A DNA stretch of 64,000 bases, taken from positions 434,001 through 498,000 of the forward strand of contig NZ_RBCI01000004.1 of the NCBI RefSeq assembly GCF_003628535.1. Reading direction: 5' to 3'. Position 1 is the first letter of the stretch; every line of letters begins with the position of its first letter. Under the pieces are notes generated by a model. The model did not search any database. It was given only the letters and a program-made list of their open reading frames with translations, and was not told the origin of the DNA. Origin of the DNA: Flavisolibacter nicotianae. GTDB lineage: Bacteria; Bacteroidota; Bacteroidia; Chitinophagales; Chitinophagaceae. Below are positions 1-9,135 of the stretch, piece after piece. The position numbers and the translations under genes were made by a program.

Positions 1-129
1 GTCTTCGATGATGGGTGAAATTTCTTTTTTCACATAATTCCTGACGGTCTCACGAATCAGCTTTTGTTCATCGGTCAGCAATTCGTCGACACCAAAATAA
101 TCCGGTGACTGAAAGAGGTCTGTAGCCAT
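1..129 (-). CDS. Acyl-CoA dehydrogenase, N-terminal fragment (cut by window edge)
   Basis: Forty-three codons run from an ATG at 129 off the left edge with no stop. The peptide begins MATDLFQSPDYFGVDELLTD and continues with EQKLIRETVRNYV. This is the usual opening of the acyl-CoA dehydrogenase N-terminal helical domain (L(T/S)xEQxxIRxxVRxFV), most like the glutaryl-CoA/short-chain branch in Bacteroidota. The family oxidises acyl-CoA with FAD in the cytoplasm. The active site and FAD domain lie outside the window, so the substrate cannot be judged. Confidence 0.7.
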   Translation of the reverse strand, partial: MATDLFQSPDYFGVDELLTDEQKLIRETVRNYVKKEISPIIED

Positions 130-198
130 GGCGGCAAAGATAAGAGAGGTTTGGAGTTTGACGTTTTGTGTTTAGCGTTATTCCATAACGAGAACGTT

Positions 199-3100
199 TT
201 ATAATGAAGACTTCATCGCTTGCCATTGCTTTTGCAAAGCCTCCACTTGCGCTGTCACTGTTTTTACGGCAGAAATGGATGGTTGTGTTGGTGGCGTATC
301 ACTTCCCTGCAGTACTTCCAGCAAGGCACCCAGACTTCCATCCAATTGTGCCGGTGAAGGCTTGCCGGGAGAACCCTCCATCAATAACTGCAGGCCTTTT
401 TTGGCGTTGTCATTTTTGGCAGTGGCCAAAGCGGAAGCCATGTTGGTTTGCAGTTGCTGCAACATCCTGCGCAACGTATAAATGTTCACCGAAAGATCGT
501 GTTGCAATTGCAACTCTTTTGTGCTTGTTTTTACCCGCGGGTCCATTTTTATCGTGATTGGCTGGGATGTTGTTTTTCCATCAACCGCCAGTTTTACCGT
601 GTATGTTCCCGGCATCACCCAGGGCGATGTTGGCTCCGGCGCGGTGTTCCGGTAAACCGCTGAAATCGGGTAAGATGGCGGCAGGTTCATCGGCGTATAA
701 TGCATGTCCCATAGAAACCGGTGCACACCTTTTTCATTTGAAAGAATTGCCTGCGGCCGCAGCCAGTAAAGCGGTACATAAACCGAACTGATATCATAAA
801 GCGTATCGGAAGAACTGTATCGCCGTAAAAGCGTTCCTTTCTGGTCGAAAATTTCGAGGGAAACACTCTTTGCTTCTTCCGGCAAATAATACTCGATCAT
901 GGCGCCGTCGGGCGGATTTTCGCCTGCAGCTTCTTCGGGTGGCATGGGCGTATCGGTGTAGGTGCTCCAGCGAACCCGGTAGGCCGTTTGCGGTGCATAG
1001 AGCGCTAACGGCGACCGCTTTGCTGCAAGTTGCCGTAAGGCAGTCACGTTGTCCAAGATCCAAATCCCTCTTCCGTGCGTTGCGACCACCAGGTCATCGT
1101 CCTTGACAATAAGATCACGCACCGACGATGCGGGCATGTTCAGGCGCAGGCTTTGCCAGTGCCCGCCGTCATCAAACGAAACATAGACCGCCGCTTCACT
1201 GGCGGCATACAGCAATCCTTTCTGCTTCGGGTCTTCCCGCACGGCGTTGATGGGTTCATTGGGCAAACCCGTTACAATTTTCTGCCAGGATTTTCCGCCG
1301 TCATGTGTTTTGAAAATTGATGGGTGCAGGTCATCCAGGCGGATTTTGCTCACAGATACATAGGCCGTGGCCACATCAAAATGGCCGGCATCAATCATCG
1401 AAATTTTATTCCAGGAGGTAATATCGGGCGGCGTCACATTTTTCCATGTTTTACCACCATCCTTTGTAAGGTGAATCAATCCATCATCCGTCCCGCACCA
1501 GATGGTGTTGACATCTTTAAACGAGGGTGCCACGGAATAGATCACACCCCGCCTCGGCATTGATTTCAGCGCCGGCGTGGCATAGCTCCCTACGCTGGAT
1601 GGCACATCCCAGCTTTCCCGGCTCAGGTCGGGACTAATGACCTGCCAGTTGTTGCCGCCGTCCCTCGTTTTAAACAACACATTCCCGGCAAAGAACAGGG
1701 TCTTCGGATCGACCGGTGAAAAGAGGACCGGCTCGGTTCTGACAAAACGGTATTTTCCGCTGCGCACCGCTTCGGGTGAAATGTTTTTCGTTTGCCCCGT
1801 ACGCCTATCGTATTTCGTGATTTTACCGCCGTAGATAATGTTGGGATCGAGCGGGTCAGGAGCCGCATAACCGTATTCTTCCACGCCTACCGGGTGCCAC
1901 TCCCGCAGGCCGATGTAGCCGTCGTTCCCCCTGGATGCAATGCCCACGGAACCACTCTCCTGCTGCCCACCATAAATGTTGTAGGGAAAAGAATTATCAG
2001 CGGCGACATGATACATCTGTGCCGTGGGCTGGTTGTACCATGAGGAGAATGTTTGCCCGCTGTTGACGGTGACCGCGGCGCCCTGGTCGCCGGTTACGAT
2101 GAAGATTTCGGGATGCAGGGGATTGATCCAGATATTTTGGTAATCGTCGCCGCCCGGCGCTCCTTTTATGCCCGTCCAGTTTTTGCCGCCATCGGTCGAC
2201 CGCCACAGCACAATGCTGGCGCTGTACAGGGTTTCCTTGTTTTGCGGATCAACTTTGATCACCGGCAGATCGCCGCCACCGATCTTGGCTTCGGGCCGGC
2301 CATCGCCTTTCACATTGCTCCAGTTTTCACCGCCATCATCTGACCGGTACAGGCCCATGCCGCTGCCGGTTCCGTAACTGTTTGGCTGCGTTGTACTGAA
2401 AACGACATAGACAGTTTTGGGAGACGAAGGCGCAAGGGTAATGTGCGCCTGCACCAGGTTTTCCGGCAAGCCCTTCATTATTTTTTTCCAGGTAGTGCCG
2501 CCATCGGTTGATTTGTACACACCGCCGTGTGTGCCGCCAAAGGCACCATTTTCCCAGGGACCCTGGCGTGCTTCCCACATCGTAGCATAGACAGTTTGCG
2601 GGTCCGTTGGATCAATCGCCACATCATCGCCACCGACATTTTCGCTAGTGTACAAAACCTTTTCAAAATGTTGCCCGCCGTCCGTCGACCGGTAAATCCC
2701 CCTTTCTTCATTGGGTCCGTACGGGTGACCCAGCACGGCGACGAAAAGGCGGTTCGGGTCTTTTGGGTCCACGGCGATCCTGGGGATCTGCTGACCACTT
2801 TGCAAGCCCAGGTGGGTCCAGGTTTTACCGGCATCGCCCGACCGGTAGATCCCGTTACCGACCGAAAGGTCCGGACGCTGCAGTCCCTCGCCGCTGCCGG
2901 CGTAGAGGATATCCGGGTTGGACGGCGCTACGACGACATCCCCGATCGAACCCGTGGATTGGTCATCAAACAGGGGATTCCAGGTGTAGCCATAATCTGT
3001 CGTTTTCCAGATTCCGCCGTTGTTGACGCCCATGTAAAAAACATTGGGTTGCTGCGGCACGCCGGTAGCACCCACCGTTCTTCCGCCACGGAACGGACCG

Positions 3101-3207
3101 ATCATGCGCCAATGCAGATGTGAAAAATAGGAAGGGTTGAGTTGGGCTTCTGAAACAGTGAAAGACAAAAACAAAAAAGAGAATAGCGCCAGCCTTTTCG
3201 GATACAT
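199..3207 (-). CDS. Exported BNR/Asp-box repeat protein (VPS10/glycosyl-hydrolase-like beta-propeller)
   Basis: A 1002-residue protein with a Sec signal peptide (about residues 1-21, ending SEAQ). At least ten Asp-box-like repeats are visible, such as KTTDYGYTW, RSGDAGKTW, KSTDGGTTW, RSTDGGKNW, LTKDGGKTW and KTHDGGKSW. They are spread over roughly residues 60-720, as expected for one or two seven-bladed propellers like those of xyloglucanases and sortilin/VPS10 proteins. The last 250 residues form a beta-rich tail with a basic helical end. Proteins of about 1000 residues with this build are common in Bacteroidota and usually annotated only as glycosyl hydrolase. No catalytic Asp pair can be assigned with confidence, so enzymatic activity is uncertain. 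It lies 69 bp downstream of the acyl-CoA dehydrogenase start on the same strand, probably as its own unit. Confidence 0.75.
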   Translation of the reverse strand: MYPKRLALFSFLFLSFTVSEAQLNPSYFSHLHWRMIGPFRGGRTVGATGVPQQPNVFYMGVNNGGIWKTTDYGYTWNPLFDDQSTGSIGDVVVAPSNPDILYAGSGEGLQRPDLSVGNGIYRSGDAGKTWTHLGLQSGQQIPRIAVDPKDPNRLFVAVLGHPYGPNEERGIYRSTDGGQHFEKVLYTSENVGGDDVAIDPTDPQTVYATMWEARQGPWENGAFGGTHGGVYKSTDGGTTWKKIMKGLPENLVQAHITLAPSSPKTVYVVFSTTQPNSYGTGSGMGLYRSDDGGENWSNVKGDGRPEAKIGGGDLPVIKVDPQNKETLYSASIVLWRSTDGGKNWTGIKGAPGGDDYQNIWINPLHPEIFIVTGDQGAAVTVNSGQTFSSWYNQPTAQMYHVAADNSFPYNIYGGQQESGSVGIASRGNDGYIGLREWHPVGVEEYGYAAPDPLDPNIIYGGKITKYDRRTGQTKNISPEAVRSGKYRFVRTEPVLFSPVDPKTLFFAGNVLFKTRDGGNNWQVISPDLSRESWDVPSSVGSYATPALKSMPRRGVIYSVAPSFKDVNTIWCGTDDGLIHLTKDGGKTWKNVTPPDITSWNKISMIDAGHFDVATAYVSVSKIRLDDLHPSIFKTHDGGKSWQKIVTGLPNEPINAVREDPKQKGLLYAASEAAVYVSFDDGGHWQSLRLNMPASSVRDLIVKDDDLVVATHGRGIWILDNVTALRQLAAKRSPLALYAPQTAYRVRWSTYTDTPMPPEEAAGENPPDGAMIEYYLPEEAKSVSLEIFDQKGTLLRRYSSSDTLYDISSVYVPLYWLRPQAILSNEKGVHRFLWDMHYTPMNLPPSYPISAVYRNTAPEPTSPWVMPGTYTVKLAVDGKTTSQPITIKMDPRVKTSTKELQLQHDLSVNIYTLRRMLQQLQTNMASALATAKNDNAKKGLQLLMEGSPGKPSPAQLDGSLGALLEVLQGSDTPPTQPSISAVKTVTAQVEALQKQWQAMKSSL

Positions 3208-3270
3208 AGCTTTGTTTTGAGGAAGGCTAAAGTAAACAAGAATGCCCTTAGACGAATCGGCTTACCCGGT

Positions 3271-3921
3271 TTAACGGTTTTTCTCCACGATTTTTTCAGA
3301 CAGCGCTTCGTCATCGATCCCGTCGGGGATAAAGAACATGATGGGTGGAATGACAAAACAGGCAAAAGCCAGGTACACATTGACGTAAGCCAGCGGAATG
3401 GAAAACAGGTAAGCAATCACACCGATATACGATTTGGTTCGCGCCTTGATGGAAACGCGGTAGATCTTCGATGTCAGTTCCTTGTTTTCATCACGGTGCA
3501 TCAGTTTTTTACGGATGGTATAGGAGCGCATGATGGCAAACATCAGTGTTGTGAGCATCATCACCAGCCCGTAGAAAGCCACCGATTCATCCACCAACGG
3601 ATCGGCGCCGACAAAAGCAGAAGCCAGCGGGATAAAACTCATGCAAAAAAGAAAAAGCAGGTTTTGCCCCAACAGGGATTCATCTGTCCGCTTTAGCAGG
3701 TGAAACAGGTGGTGGTGATTGATCCAGAAAATACCAACCATCATAAAGCTGAAACTATAACTGAGAATTGCGGGGAGGATTTGGTAGAGATGGTGGCGCA
3801 CGGTCCACGAAGTGCCCGTCTTGCTGAAGTCGGGCAATTTGAATGTCAGCACCATAATGGTGATAACGATTGACATGACGCTGTCGCTGAAAGTCTCCAC
3901 CCTGGCAGTTCCCAGTTTCAT
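3271..3921 (-). CDS. TMEM175-family (DUF1211) potassium channel-like membrane protein
   Basis: 216 residues. The N-terminus carries the family signature RVETFSDSVMSIVITIMVL at residues 7-25, including the (R)xxxFSD motif that lines the pore of bacterial TMEM175 channels. About six hydrophobic segments follow, which matches one six-helix TMEM175 unit; two or four such subunits are needed for a pore. Known members conduct K+ across the inner membrane without a TVGYG filter. It starts 45 bp after the LuxE-like gene stop on the same strand and may be co-transcribed. The link between the two is unexplained. Confidence 0.8.
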   Translation of the reverse strand: MKLGTARVETFSDSVMSIVITIMVLTFKLPDFSKTGTSWTVRHHLYQILPAILSYSFSFMMVGIFWINHHHLFHLLKRTDESLLGQNLLFLFCMSFIPLASAFVGADPLVDESVAFYGLVMMLTTLMFAIMRSYTIRKKLMHRDENKELTSKIYRVSIKARTKSYIGVIAYLFSIPLAYVNVYLAFACFVIPPIMFFIPDGIDDEALSEKIVEKNR

Positions 3922-3966
3922 TGGCTAAACGCTTACAGGAACATGTAAAAAACTTGCGCCAGCCTT

Positions 3967-4962
3967 TTATAGTGCAAGCTGGCTGCAGCCGCGGATGTCT
4001 GTATGATCCATTCGTCCCAGCACTTCGAAGCTGCCGTCTGCGTGTAGTTTTCCAAGGTCTTCCGTGGCAATAAAGCTGCACGAATGCAGGTTGGCCAGGT
4101 CAATCACGTTGATGGCACCGGACGTGCCGCCAAGACAAAACGGGTCGGTCTCGTCGCGCAGGATAATGCGCATCCACGCCGGGCTACGGTAAATTCCGTC
4201 GATTGCGTAGGCTTGCGAAAGAAGCTCGGTCATCCCGTATTCGGCATGTACATGTGAAAGCGAAAATGCAGTTTTCAATTCCTGGTACAATTCAGCCTTG
4301 GTCAGTTCTTTTTTCCGGCCTTTCATTCCGCCGGTTTCAATCACGATGGTATTTTTCAAGGGCAGTGCGTGGGTGGCCGCAAAATCGAGCAAGGCATAGG
4401 TTACTCCAAACAGGATGGATGGCTGCCCACTTTCTTCGAGTTGCGATAGGGTTGCCTGCAGTTTGTCGTGGTCGTAGAGATAAAAACCGCTTTGCGGGTG
4501 GCCGCTTTTTTTAATCAGGGTATCCACCATGTAGACCAGCGACGACGATCCCTGTTCGAGGTAGGAAGGCAAAAGTCCCAGGATGCAAAACTTTTCAGGC
4601 TTACCATAAAACCGTTCGAAGCAGTCGAGGAAACTTTTTTCATAAAGCGAGAGGTCTTTGATGTAGTGGCGGCTGGTGGTCAAGCCTGTCGTACCGCTGC
4701 TTTGAAATACAGTCACCGGATCAAAGTCCCCATTTTTGACGACGTGGGACTTGAAAAACGAGATCGGCAGGAAGGGAATGGCCTCTATCGCGGAAACGGT
4801 TTCCGGCGATTGGCCAAGGGCATCGCAATAAGACCGGTAAATCGCCGTATGAAAATACTGGCGCCGAAAGACTTCCAGTGCAATTTGCCGGAACTGTTTT
4901 TCGTTAGTGATGCGGAATACCTCATCTTCCAGGTTGTGCGGTTTAGGTATTTCAGGCATCAT
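3967..4962 (-). CDS. LuxE-like acyl-protein synthetase / ANL-superfamily ligase
   Basis: 331 residues, close to LuxE (about 370). The adenylate-forming motifs are present: SSGTTG at residues 88-93 (phosphate loop) and HAEYGMTELL near residue 245 (the A5 motif of ANL enzymes). The family activates a carboxylic acid as acyl-AMP and transfers it to a protein thiol or to CoA. No luxCDAB neighbours are present, so a role in bioluminescence is very unlikely. Stand-alone Bacteroidota homologues are usually annotated acyl transferase. Two tandem ATGs (4962, 4959) can serve as start. The gene is divergent from the lipoprotein at 4989, with 26 bp between the start codons, so the two promoters must overlap the coding ends. 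Confidence 0.75.
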   Translation of the reverse strand: MMPEIPKPHNLEDEVFRITNEKQFRQIALEVFRRQYFHTAIYRSYCDALGQSPETVSAIEAIPFLPISFFKSHVVKNGDFDPVTVFQSSGTTGLTTSRHYIKDLSLYEKSFLDCFERFYGKPEKFCILGLLPSYLEQGSSSLVYMVDTLIKKSGHPQSGFYLYDHDKLQATLSQLEESGQPSILFGVTYALLDFAATHALPLKNTIVIETGGMKGRKKELTKAELYQELKTAFSLSHVHAEYGMTELLSQAYAIDGIYRSPAWMRIILRDETDPFCLGGTSGAINVIDLANLHSCSFIATEDLGKLHADGSFEVLGRMDHTDIRGCSQLAL

Positions 4963-4966
4963 CCTG

Positions 4967-4974
4967 TAAATTTG
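4967..4974 (+). promoter_or_regulatory. Candidate -7 element for the lipoprotein operon
   Basis: TAAATTTG matches the Bacteroidota -7 consensus TAnnTTTG and sits 14 bp before the ATG at 4989. No good TTTG -33 element is seen at the usual distance; that region is already inside the divergent LuxE-like gene. It is tentative. Confidence 0.3.
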
Positions 4975-4988
4975 AAGGGACTATCATT

Positions 4989-5444
4989 ATGAAAAGAATT
5001 CTGTTTGTATCCGTTTTGGCCCTTGCACTGGGCGCCTGCAGCAAAGATAAATTCAAAACTGTACCGACTGTCAAGATCAATTCGATCGGTCCCTCCGAAG
5101 CCAGGAACGGCGACATTATCCAGGTCTTTGCCACCGTCACAGACAAGGAAGGCGACCTGCAGGATTCTGTCATTGTGGTGCGCAAGAAATTCAATGGTTC
5201 TACCCTGCTCAGCACCGACAGTTCGGCCAAGGTTAGCCTGAAAGGCTTGGGCTCTCCCGTAAAAGACAAGATCGAGCTACGCATTTCCATTTCATATGGA
5301 AAATTGTTGCCGGAATTTGCGCTTTACCAGGAACTGGAGCGTGACTTCGACCGGGAATTTTCTGTTGGTCTGATTGTGCGGGACAATGCCGGTAACAGGA
5401 GCGAATACGTAGAATCTGACAGGATCACGCTGAAAAAGTTTTAG
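4989..5444 (+). CDS. Small lipoprotein with an immunoglobulin-like domain, function unknown
   Basis: 151 residues with a lipoprotein signal: MKRILFVSVLALALGACSKD, with the lipobox Cys at residue 17. The rest is beta-rich (for example VKINSIGPSEARNGDIIQV and FATVTDKEGDLQDSVIVV), resembling a PKD/Ig-like fold with a conserved D-x-E-G-D-L turn. No catalytic motif is visible. The next gene starts 5 bp after its stop, so it heads an apparent operon. Because there is no Lol-avoidance signal I can read, sorting to the outer membrane is only presumed. Confidence 0.6.
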   Translation: MKRILFVSVLALALGACSKDKFKTVPTVKINSIGPSEARNGDIIQVFATVTDKEGDLQDSVIVVRKKFNGSTLLSTDSSAKVSLKGLGSPVKDKIELRISISYGKLLPEFALYQELERDFDREFSVGLIVRDNAGNRSEYVESDRITLKKF

Positions 5445-5449
5445 CTGTT

Positions 5450-6292
5450 TTGCTAAAGAAGATATTCGATTTTTTTGTTTTTACCAGCTTATTCATTGCC
5501 ACCTGCGCAGTGCTGATGGTATACCAGGCCAGCCTGCTGTTCGATGTGTCTTTTTCTCTTCCCCTCTATGCCTTTGTTTTTTTTGGATCGGTTTGCAGTT
5601 ACAACTTTCACTGGTTCCTGACGCCACCCGATGTTCCCGCAACCTCATACAAAATGCGCTGGAACCTGAGCAACCGCAACCTGCATCTAGTTTTGGCCCT
5701 CATTGGGGCCGTCGGTGCCGGCGTGTGCTGCATCCTCCTGCTAAAGCACTGGGTCTGGCTGGCCCTGACCGCATTTTTCACTTTCCTGTACTCGGCGCCC
5801 ATGATCCAGCACCCGCTTTTCACCTGGCTAAGGCGGATTGCCGTTGGCAAAACAATCTACCTGGCAGCTGCCTGGACGCATGTCACATCTTTTCTGCCGC
5901 TGGTGATCAGCCTGAAGAGTTTATCGGCTGTGCATGTCTGGTATGTCGTCAACCGTTTTTTCTTTCTCTATGCCATTTGCATCGTCTTCGACCGCCGCGA
6001 TGTGGAAAGTGACCGCAGGGCCGGTATCAGGAGCCTGATCACTTATTTCAGTGCAGCGGGAATCGACCGGTTGTTCTGGTTTTCTACAGCCGTGACGGCG
6101 ATTACCAGCTACCTGCTGACCCGCTGGCTTGCACCGCTGGATGTGGTCATTTTGCTTTTGCCTGCGCTGATCATGGCCCTGCTTTACCAGTCGTCCAAAC
6201 AGAGCAAATCGGATTATTTATATTATTTTTTGCTGGATGGACTGATGGCGCTTTCTGCTCCAATACTCATTTTGGCTAAATTTGCCCGATAA
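5450..6292 (+). CDS. UbiA-like polytopic membrane protein (non-canonical prenyltransferase relative)
   Basis: 280 residues with about eight hydrophobic segments. The stretch FDRRDVESDRRAGIRSL near residue 182 matches the second Asp-rich motif of UbiA prenyltransferases (DxxDxxxDxxxG). The first motif, NDxxDxxxD, normally in the loop after helix 2, is not visible; that region reads VCSYNFHWFLTP. The protein is therefore UbiA-shaped but may not bind prenyl diphosphate in the usual way. The reading frame opens with TTG at 5450 (MLKKIFDFF); no ATG lies nearby upstream, and the 5-bp spacing from the lipoprotein stop supports translational coupling. The M42 peptidase gene follows after 12 bp. Confidence 0.6.
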   Translation: MLKKIFDFFVFTSLFIATCAVLMVYQASLLFDVSFSLPLYAFVFFGSVCSYNFHWFLTPPDVPATSYKMRWNLSNRNLHLVLALIGAVGAGVCCILLLKHWVWLALTAFFTFLYSAPMIQHPLFTWLRRIAVGKTIYLAAAWTHVTSFLPLVISLKSLSAVHVWYVVNRFFFLYAICIVFDRRDVESDRRAGIRSLITYFSAAGIDRLFWFSTAVTAITSYLLTRWLAPLDVVILLLPALIMALLYQSSKQSKSDYLYYFLLDGLMALSAPILILAKFAR

Positions 6293-6304
6293 TTTTTTCA
6301 GCGC

Positions 6305-7414
6305 ATGGCAAAAGCAAAGAAGAGCAGCAGTTCAGCATTGACGGAAGAATCGCTTGCGTTTTTCAAAAACTACATCAACACGCCTTCACCGGTTGGATTT
6401 GAGTCGAATGGACAACGCCTCTGGATCAATTATGTCAAACCCTTTGTCGACAACATCTTTACCGATCCCTACGGAACCGCGGTGGGTGTCATCAACCCCG
6501 ATGCCCCCTTCAAAGTGGTGATTGAAGCACACGTGGACGAGATCAGTTGGTTTGTCAACTACATCAACAACGAAGGATTGATTTACCTGAAACGCAATGG
6601 TGGGGTGGATCACCAGATCGCACCGGGCCAGCGGGTTTTTATCCACGGGAAAAAGGGATTTGTAAAGGCCGTCTTTGGCTGGCCGGCCATTCATACCCGG
6701 ATCTCCAACCAAGACAAAGAGCCTGTGGCAAAAGTGGAAAATCTCTTTCTCGACTGCGGAGCCCGCAATAAAAAAGAAGTGGAAGATCTTGGCATCCGCG
6801 TGGGCAGCGTGGTGACCTACCAGGACGGCTTCGACGAACTGGCTTACGACTATTTCATCGGCCGTGCCTTTGACAACCGCATCGGTGGCTTTATGATTGC
6901 CGAAGTGGCCCGCCTGCTGAGCGAAAGCAAGAAAAAGCTCCCGTTCGGCCTCTACGTGGTCAACGCCGTGCAGGAAGAGATCGGGCTTCGCGGTGCCGAA
7001 ATGATTGCCCGCCGCATTAAACCGAACGTCGCCATCATCACCGATGTTACGCACGACACGACAACGCCGATGATCAATAAAATGATCGAAGGTGATACAT
7101 CCTGCGGCAAAGGGCCGTCGCTTTCTTTTGGACCGGCCGTACACAATAAACTGTTGCAGGTAGTAGAAGACGTAGCCGCCAAAGCCGGCATCCCTGTGCA
7201 GTTACGCACGGTTTCCCGCAGCACCGGCACCGATACCGATTCGTTTGCCTATGCCAACGACGGCTGCCCTTCCGTACTGATCTCGATCCCCCTGCGTTAC
7301 ATGCATACGACTGTGGAAATGCTTCACCGCCGCGATATTGAGCAAACGATCCGTTTGATGTATGAAACGCTGCTGACCTTAACGCCCAAAACAAACCTGA
7401 GTTATTTCGAATGA
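6305..7414 (+). CDS. M42-family metallo-aminopeptidase (cellulase M / FrvX-like)
   Basis: 369 residues, the normal length for M42 enzymes, which form large tetrahedral cytoplasmic complexes that trim peptides from the N-terminus. The expected di-metal ligands are visible in order: AHVDE (His76), GRAFDNRIGG with its Asp near residue 193, the catalytic and metal Glu pair in VQEEIGLRGAE, ITDVTHD, and the C-terminal His in YMHTTVEMLHRRD. The N-terminus is Lys/Ser-rich and carries no signal peptide. Its TGA stop overlaps the ATG of the next small gene (ATGA at 7411-7414), so it is translationally coupled to a membrane and methyltransferase cassette. Confidence 0.88.
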   Translation: MAKAKKSSSSALTEESLAFFKNYINTPSPVGFESNGQRLWINYVKPFVDNIFTDPYGTAVGVINPDAPFKVVIEAHVDEISWFVNYINNEGLIYLKRNGGVDHQIAPGQRVFIHGKKGFVKAVFGWPAIHTRISNQDKEPVAKVENLFLDCGARNKKEVEDLGIRVGSVVTYQDGFDELAYDYFIGRAFDNRIGGFMIAEVARLLSESKKKLPFGLYVVNAVQEEIGLRGAEMIARRIKPNVAIITDVTHDTTTPMINKMIEGDTSCGKGPSLSFGPAVHNKLLQVVEDVAAKAGIPVQLRTVSRSTGTDTDSFAYANDGCPSVLISIPLRYMHTTVEMLHRRDIEQTIRLMYETLLTLTPKTNLSYFE

Positions 7415-7572
7415 TCCAGCATTTGCTTTATATCGACCCCGGAAGCGGAAGTTACCTGATACAGGCGATCGTAGCCGGTGTATTGGGCGTCGCGTTTTTC
7501 TTCAAGAGCATTGTGTTTTCCGTGCGGCATTTTTTTAGTCGCTTTTTCGGTAAGAAACCCAAAGCAGATTGA
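7411..7572 (+). CDS. 53-residue single-pass membrane protein with YIDPGSGS motif
   Basis: A short gene starting at an ATG that overlaps the M42 stop (ATGA) and ending in a TGA that overlaps the next ATG (TGATG at 7570-7574). It is thus coupled on both sides. The product opens with MIQHLLYIDPGSGSYLIQAI, continues with one hydrophobic helix (about residues 17-38) and ends in a basic tail (FFGKKPKAD). I recall similar tiny YIDPGxGS proteins, unnamed, in many bacteria, often beside NoeA-type methyltransferases and membrane sulfatase-like enzymes; that is recollection, not a search. The function is unknown; an adaptor or anchor for the neighbouring enzymes is a reasonable guess. Confidence 0.75.
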   Translation: MIQHLLYIDPGSGSYLIQAIVAGVLGVAFFFKSIVFSVRHFFSRFFGKKPKAD

Positions 7573-8942
7573 TGGTCCCGTTTCAGCCTCACCCTTCGTC
7601 CTACCGCGATCCCTCGGGATTTTTGTTTTGGCACGAGGGAACTCTTTACCGCCAGGTGAACCGCAGCTTTGGGAAAGCATTTGATCAATTTCATTCCGGT
7701 GGGCTTTCTGCGCATCTGGTCAGCAAAGGAATTTTAACGCCGTATGAGCCGGTTAACCGGAACCTGACAGGCAGCAGCGACTGGCATCAAACACTGAAGC
7801 CGGCGTTTCTCCCCTTCATTTCCTATCCGTACGAATGGAGTTTCGATATGCTGAAGGACGCGGCGCTAACGACTCTCGAAGCAGCGCGGGAAGCCATTGC
7901 CTATCGCATGCACCTGAAAGACGCATCGGCTTACAATGTGCAATTACACAAAGGCCGCATGCAATTCATCGATACGTTGTCGTTTGAACCCTATAATGAA
8001 CAAAAGCCCTGGGTCGCTTACCGGCAGTTCTGCGAACATTTTCTTGCTCCCCTGGCCCTGATGCATTATTTGAAAGAACCATTGCAGCCGTTGCAGCTTG
8101 CCTGGCCTGATGGCATTCCGCTACCGTTGACGAAAAAATTCTTACCGGGCAGGAGTCGATGGAACCTGCACGTGTACCTGAATTTGCATTTGCAGGCAAA
8201 CCTTTCCCAAAAAGCCGTTGGAAACCCGGAAAAGCAAGTCCGTTTTTCGAAAAGCAAAATGCTGCAACTTCTCAAAAGCCTGCGGACGGCCGTCAATTCG
8301 TTTCACCTGGACAGTCCGTCCGGCGTCTGGTCGGCGTACTATGAAGAAGCCATGCAGCGAGACGATTATGTGCAACAGAAAAAAAAGATCATCGAGGAAT
8401 GGCTGCCCGGACTGACGGTGAATTCTGCCGTTGATGTCGGCGCCAACGAAGGGGAGTTTTCGTTTCTTCTCGCCGAAAAAGGCATCCGTACCATCAGCGC
8501 CGATTTCGACCATTTCTCCATCAATAACCTTTACAAAAAAATGAAGCAGCGTAACGTTGGCAACCTGTACCCGCTGCTGGTCGACCTGGGCAATCCCAGC
8601 CCGGCCATTGGTGTAAACAACCAGGAGCGGGCTTCCTTTTTGGAACGGGCAGGCAGCGATCTTGTGCTGGCCCTTGCCGTGATCCACCACCTGGCCATTG
8701 GGAAAAACATCGACTTCGAAAAGATCGCAACCTTCTTTGCCTCGTTGGGTAAAACGCTGCTCCTAGAATTTGTTCCGAAAGAAGATGAAAAGGTGCAACT
8801 GATGCTGCGGCATAAGCCGGACGTGTACGACTGGTACAGCAGGGAGAATTTCCTCCACAGCTTTTCAACCCGTTTTGACCTGGTTCGCGAAGAGGCAATC
8901 GGGTCGTCGGGACGCAGTTTACTCCTTTTCAAAGCCAGGTAG
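7572..8942 (+). CDS. Class I SAM-dependent methyltransferase (NoeA-like), 456 aa
   Basis: I start it at the ATG at 7572, which overlaps the preceding stop (TGATG); a TTG three bases upstream is in frame but less likely. The C-terminal half has a Rossmann motif I, AVDVGANEGEFSFLLAEKG, near residue 290, an acidic end of beta-2 (ISADFD), and LVLALAVIHHL at the motif IV position. The N-terminal half (about 280 residues) has motifs such as SYPYEWSF and resembles the nodulation-protein NoeA group, whose substrate is thought to be a surface sugar or lipid. No membrane segment is seen. The context suggests action on an envelope component at the cytoplasmic face. Confidence 0.75.
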   Translation: MVPFQPHPSSYRDPSGFLFWHEGTLYRQVNRSFGKAFDQFHSGGLSAHLVSKGILTPYEPVNRNLTGSSDWHQTLKPAFLPFISYPYEWSFDMLKDAALTTLEAAREAIAYRMHLKDASAYNVQLHKGRMQFIDTLSFEPYNEQKPWVAYRQFCEHFLAPLALMHYLKEPLQPLQLAWPDGIPLPLTKKFLPGRSRWNLHVYLNLHLQANLSQKAVGNPEKQVRFSKSKMLQLLKSLRTAVNSFHLDSPSGVWSAYYEEAMQRDDYVQQKKKIIEEWLPGLTVNSAVDVGANEGEFSFLLAEKGIRTISADFDHFSINNLYKKMKQRNVGNLYPLLVDLGNPSPAIGVNNQERASFLERAGSDLVLALAVIHHLAIGKNIDFEKIATFFASLGKTLLLEFVPKEDEKVQLMLRHKPDVYDWYSRENFLHSFSTRFDLVREEAIGSSGRSLLLFKAR

Positions 8943-9135
8943 TGTCAAGCGCTTTTTCGGCTGGAAAGGTTTAGAGATCACGGGGGATAGCTGACAGCTG
9001 GTTATAAATATCAATCTCCACAGCCTCTTGATTCATACTGATGACAGTTTTCCCTTCGCAGCCTTCCGGAATGAACGGGCAATCGAATTCAAAAACATCC
9101 GCTTATTTTGCGAGCTCACAAACAGTTCAATTTGA

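Noticed and set aside
3259-3276. 18-bp exact match (GGCTTACCCGGTTTAACG) to 21040-21057 in the transposase pseudogene
   Set aside because: Flanking bases do not match and the two contexts are unrelated; probably chance in a 64-kb window.
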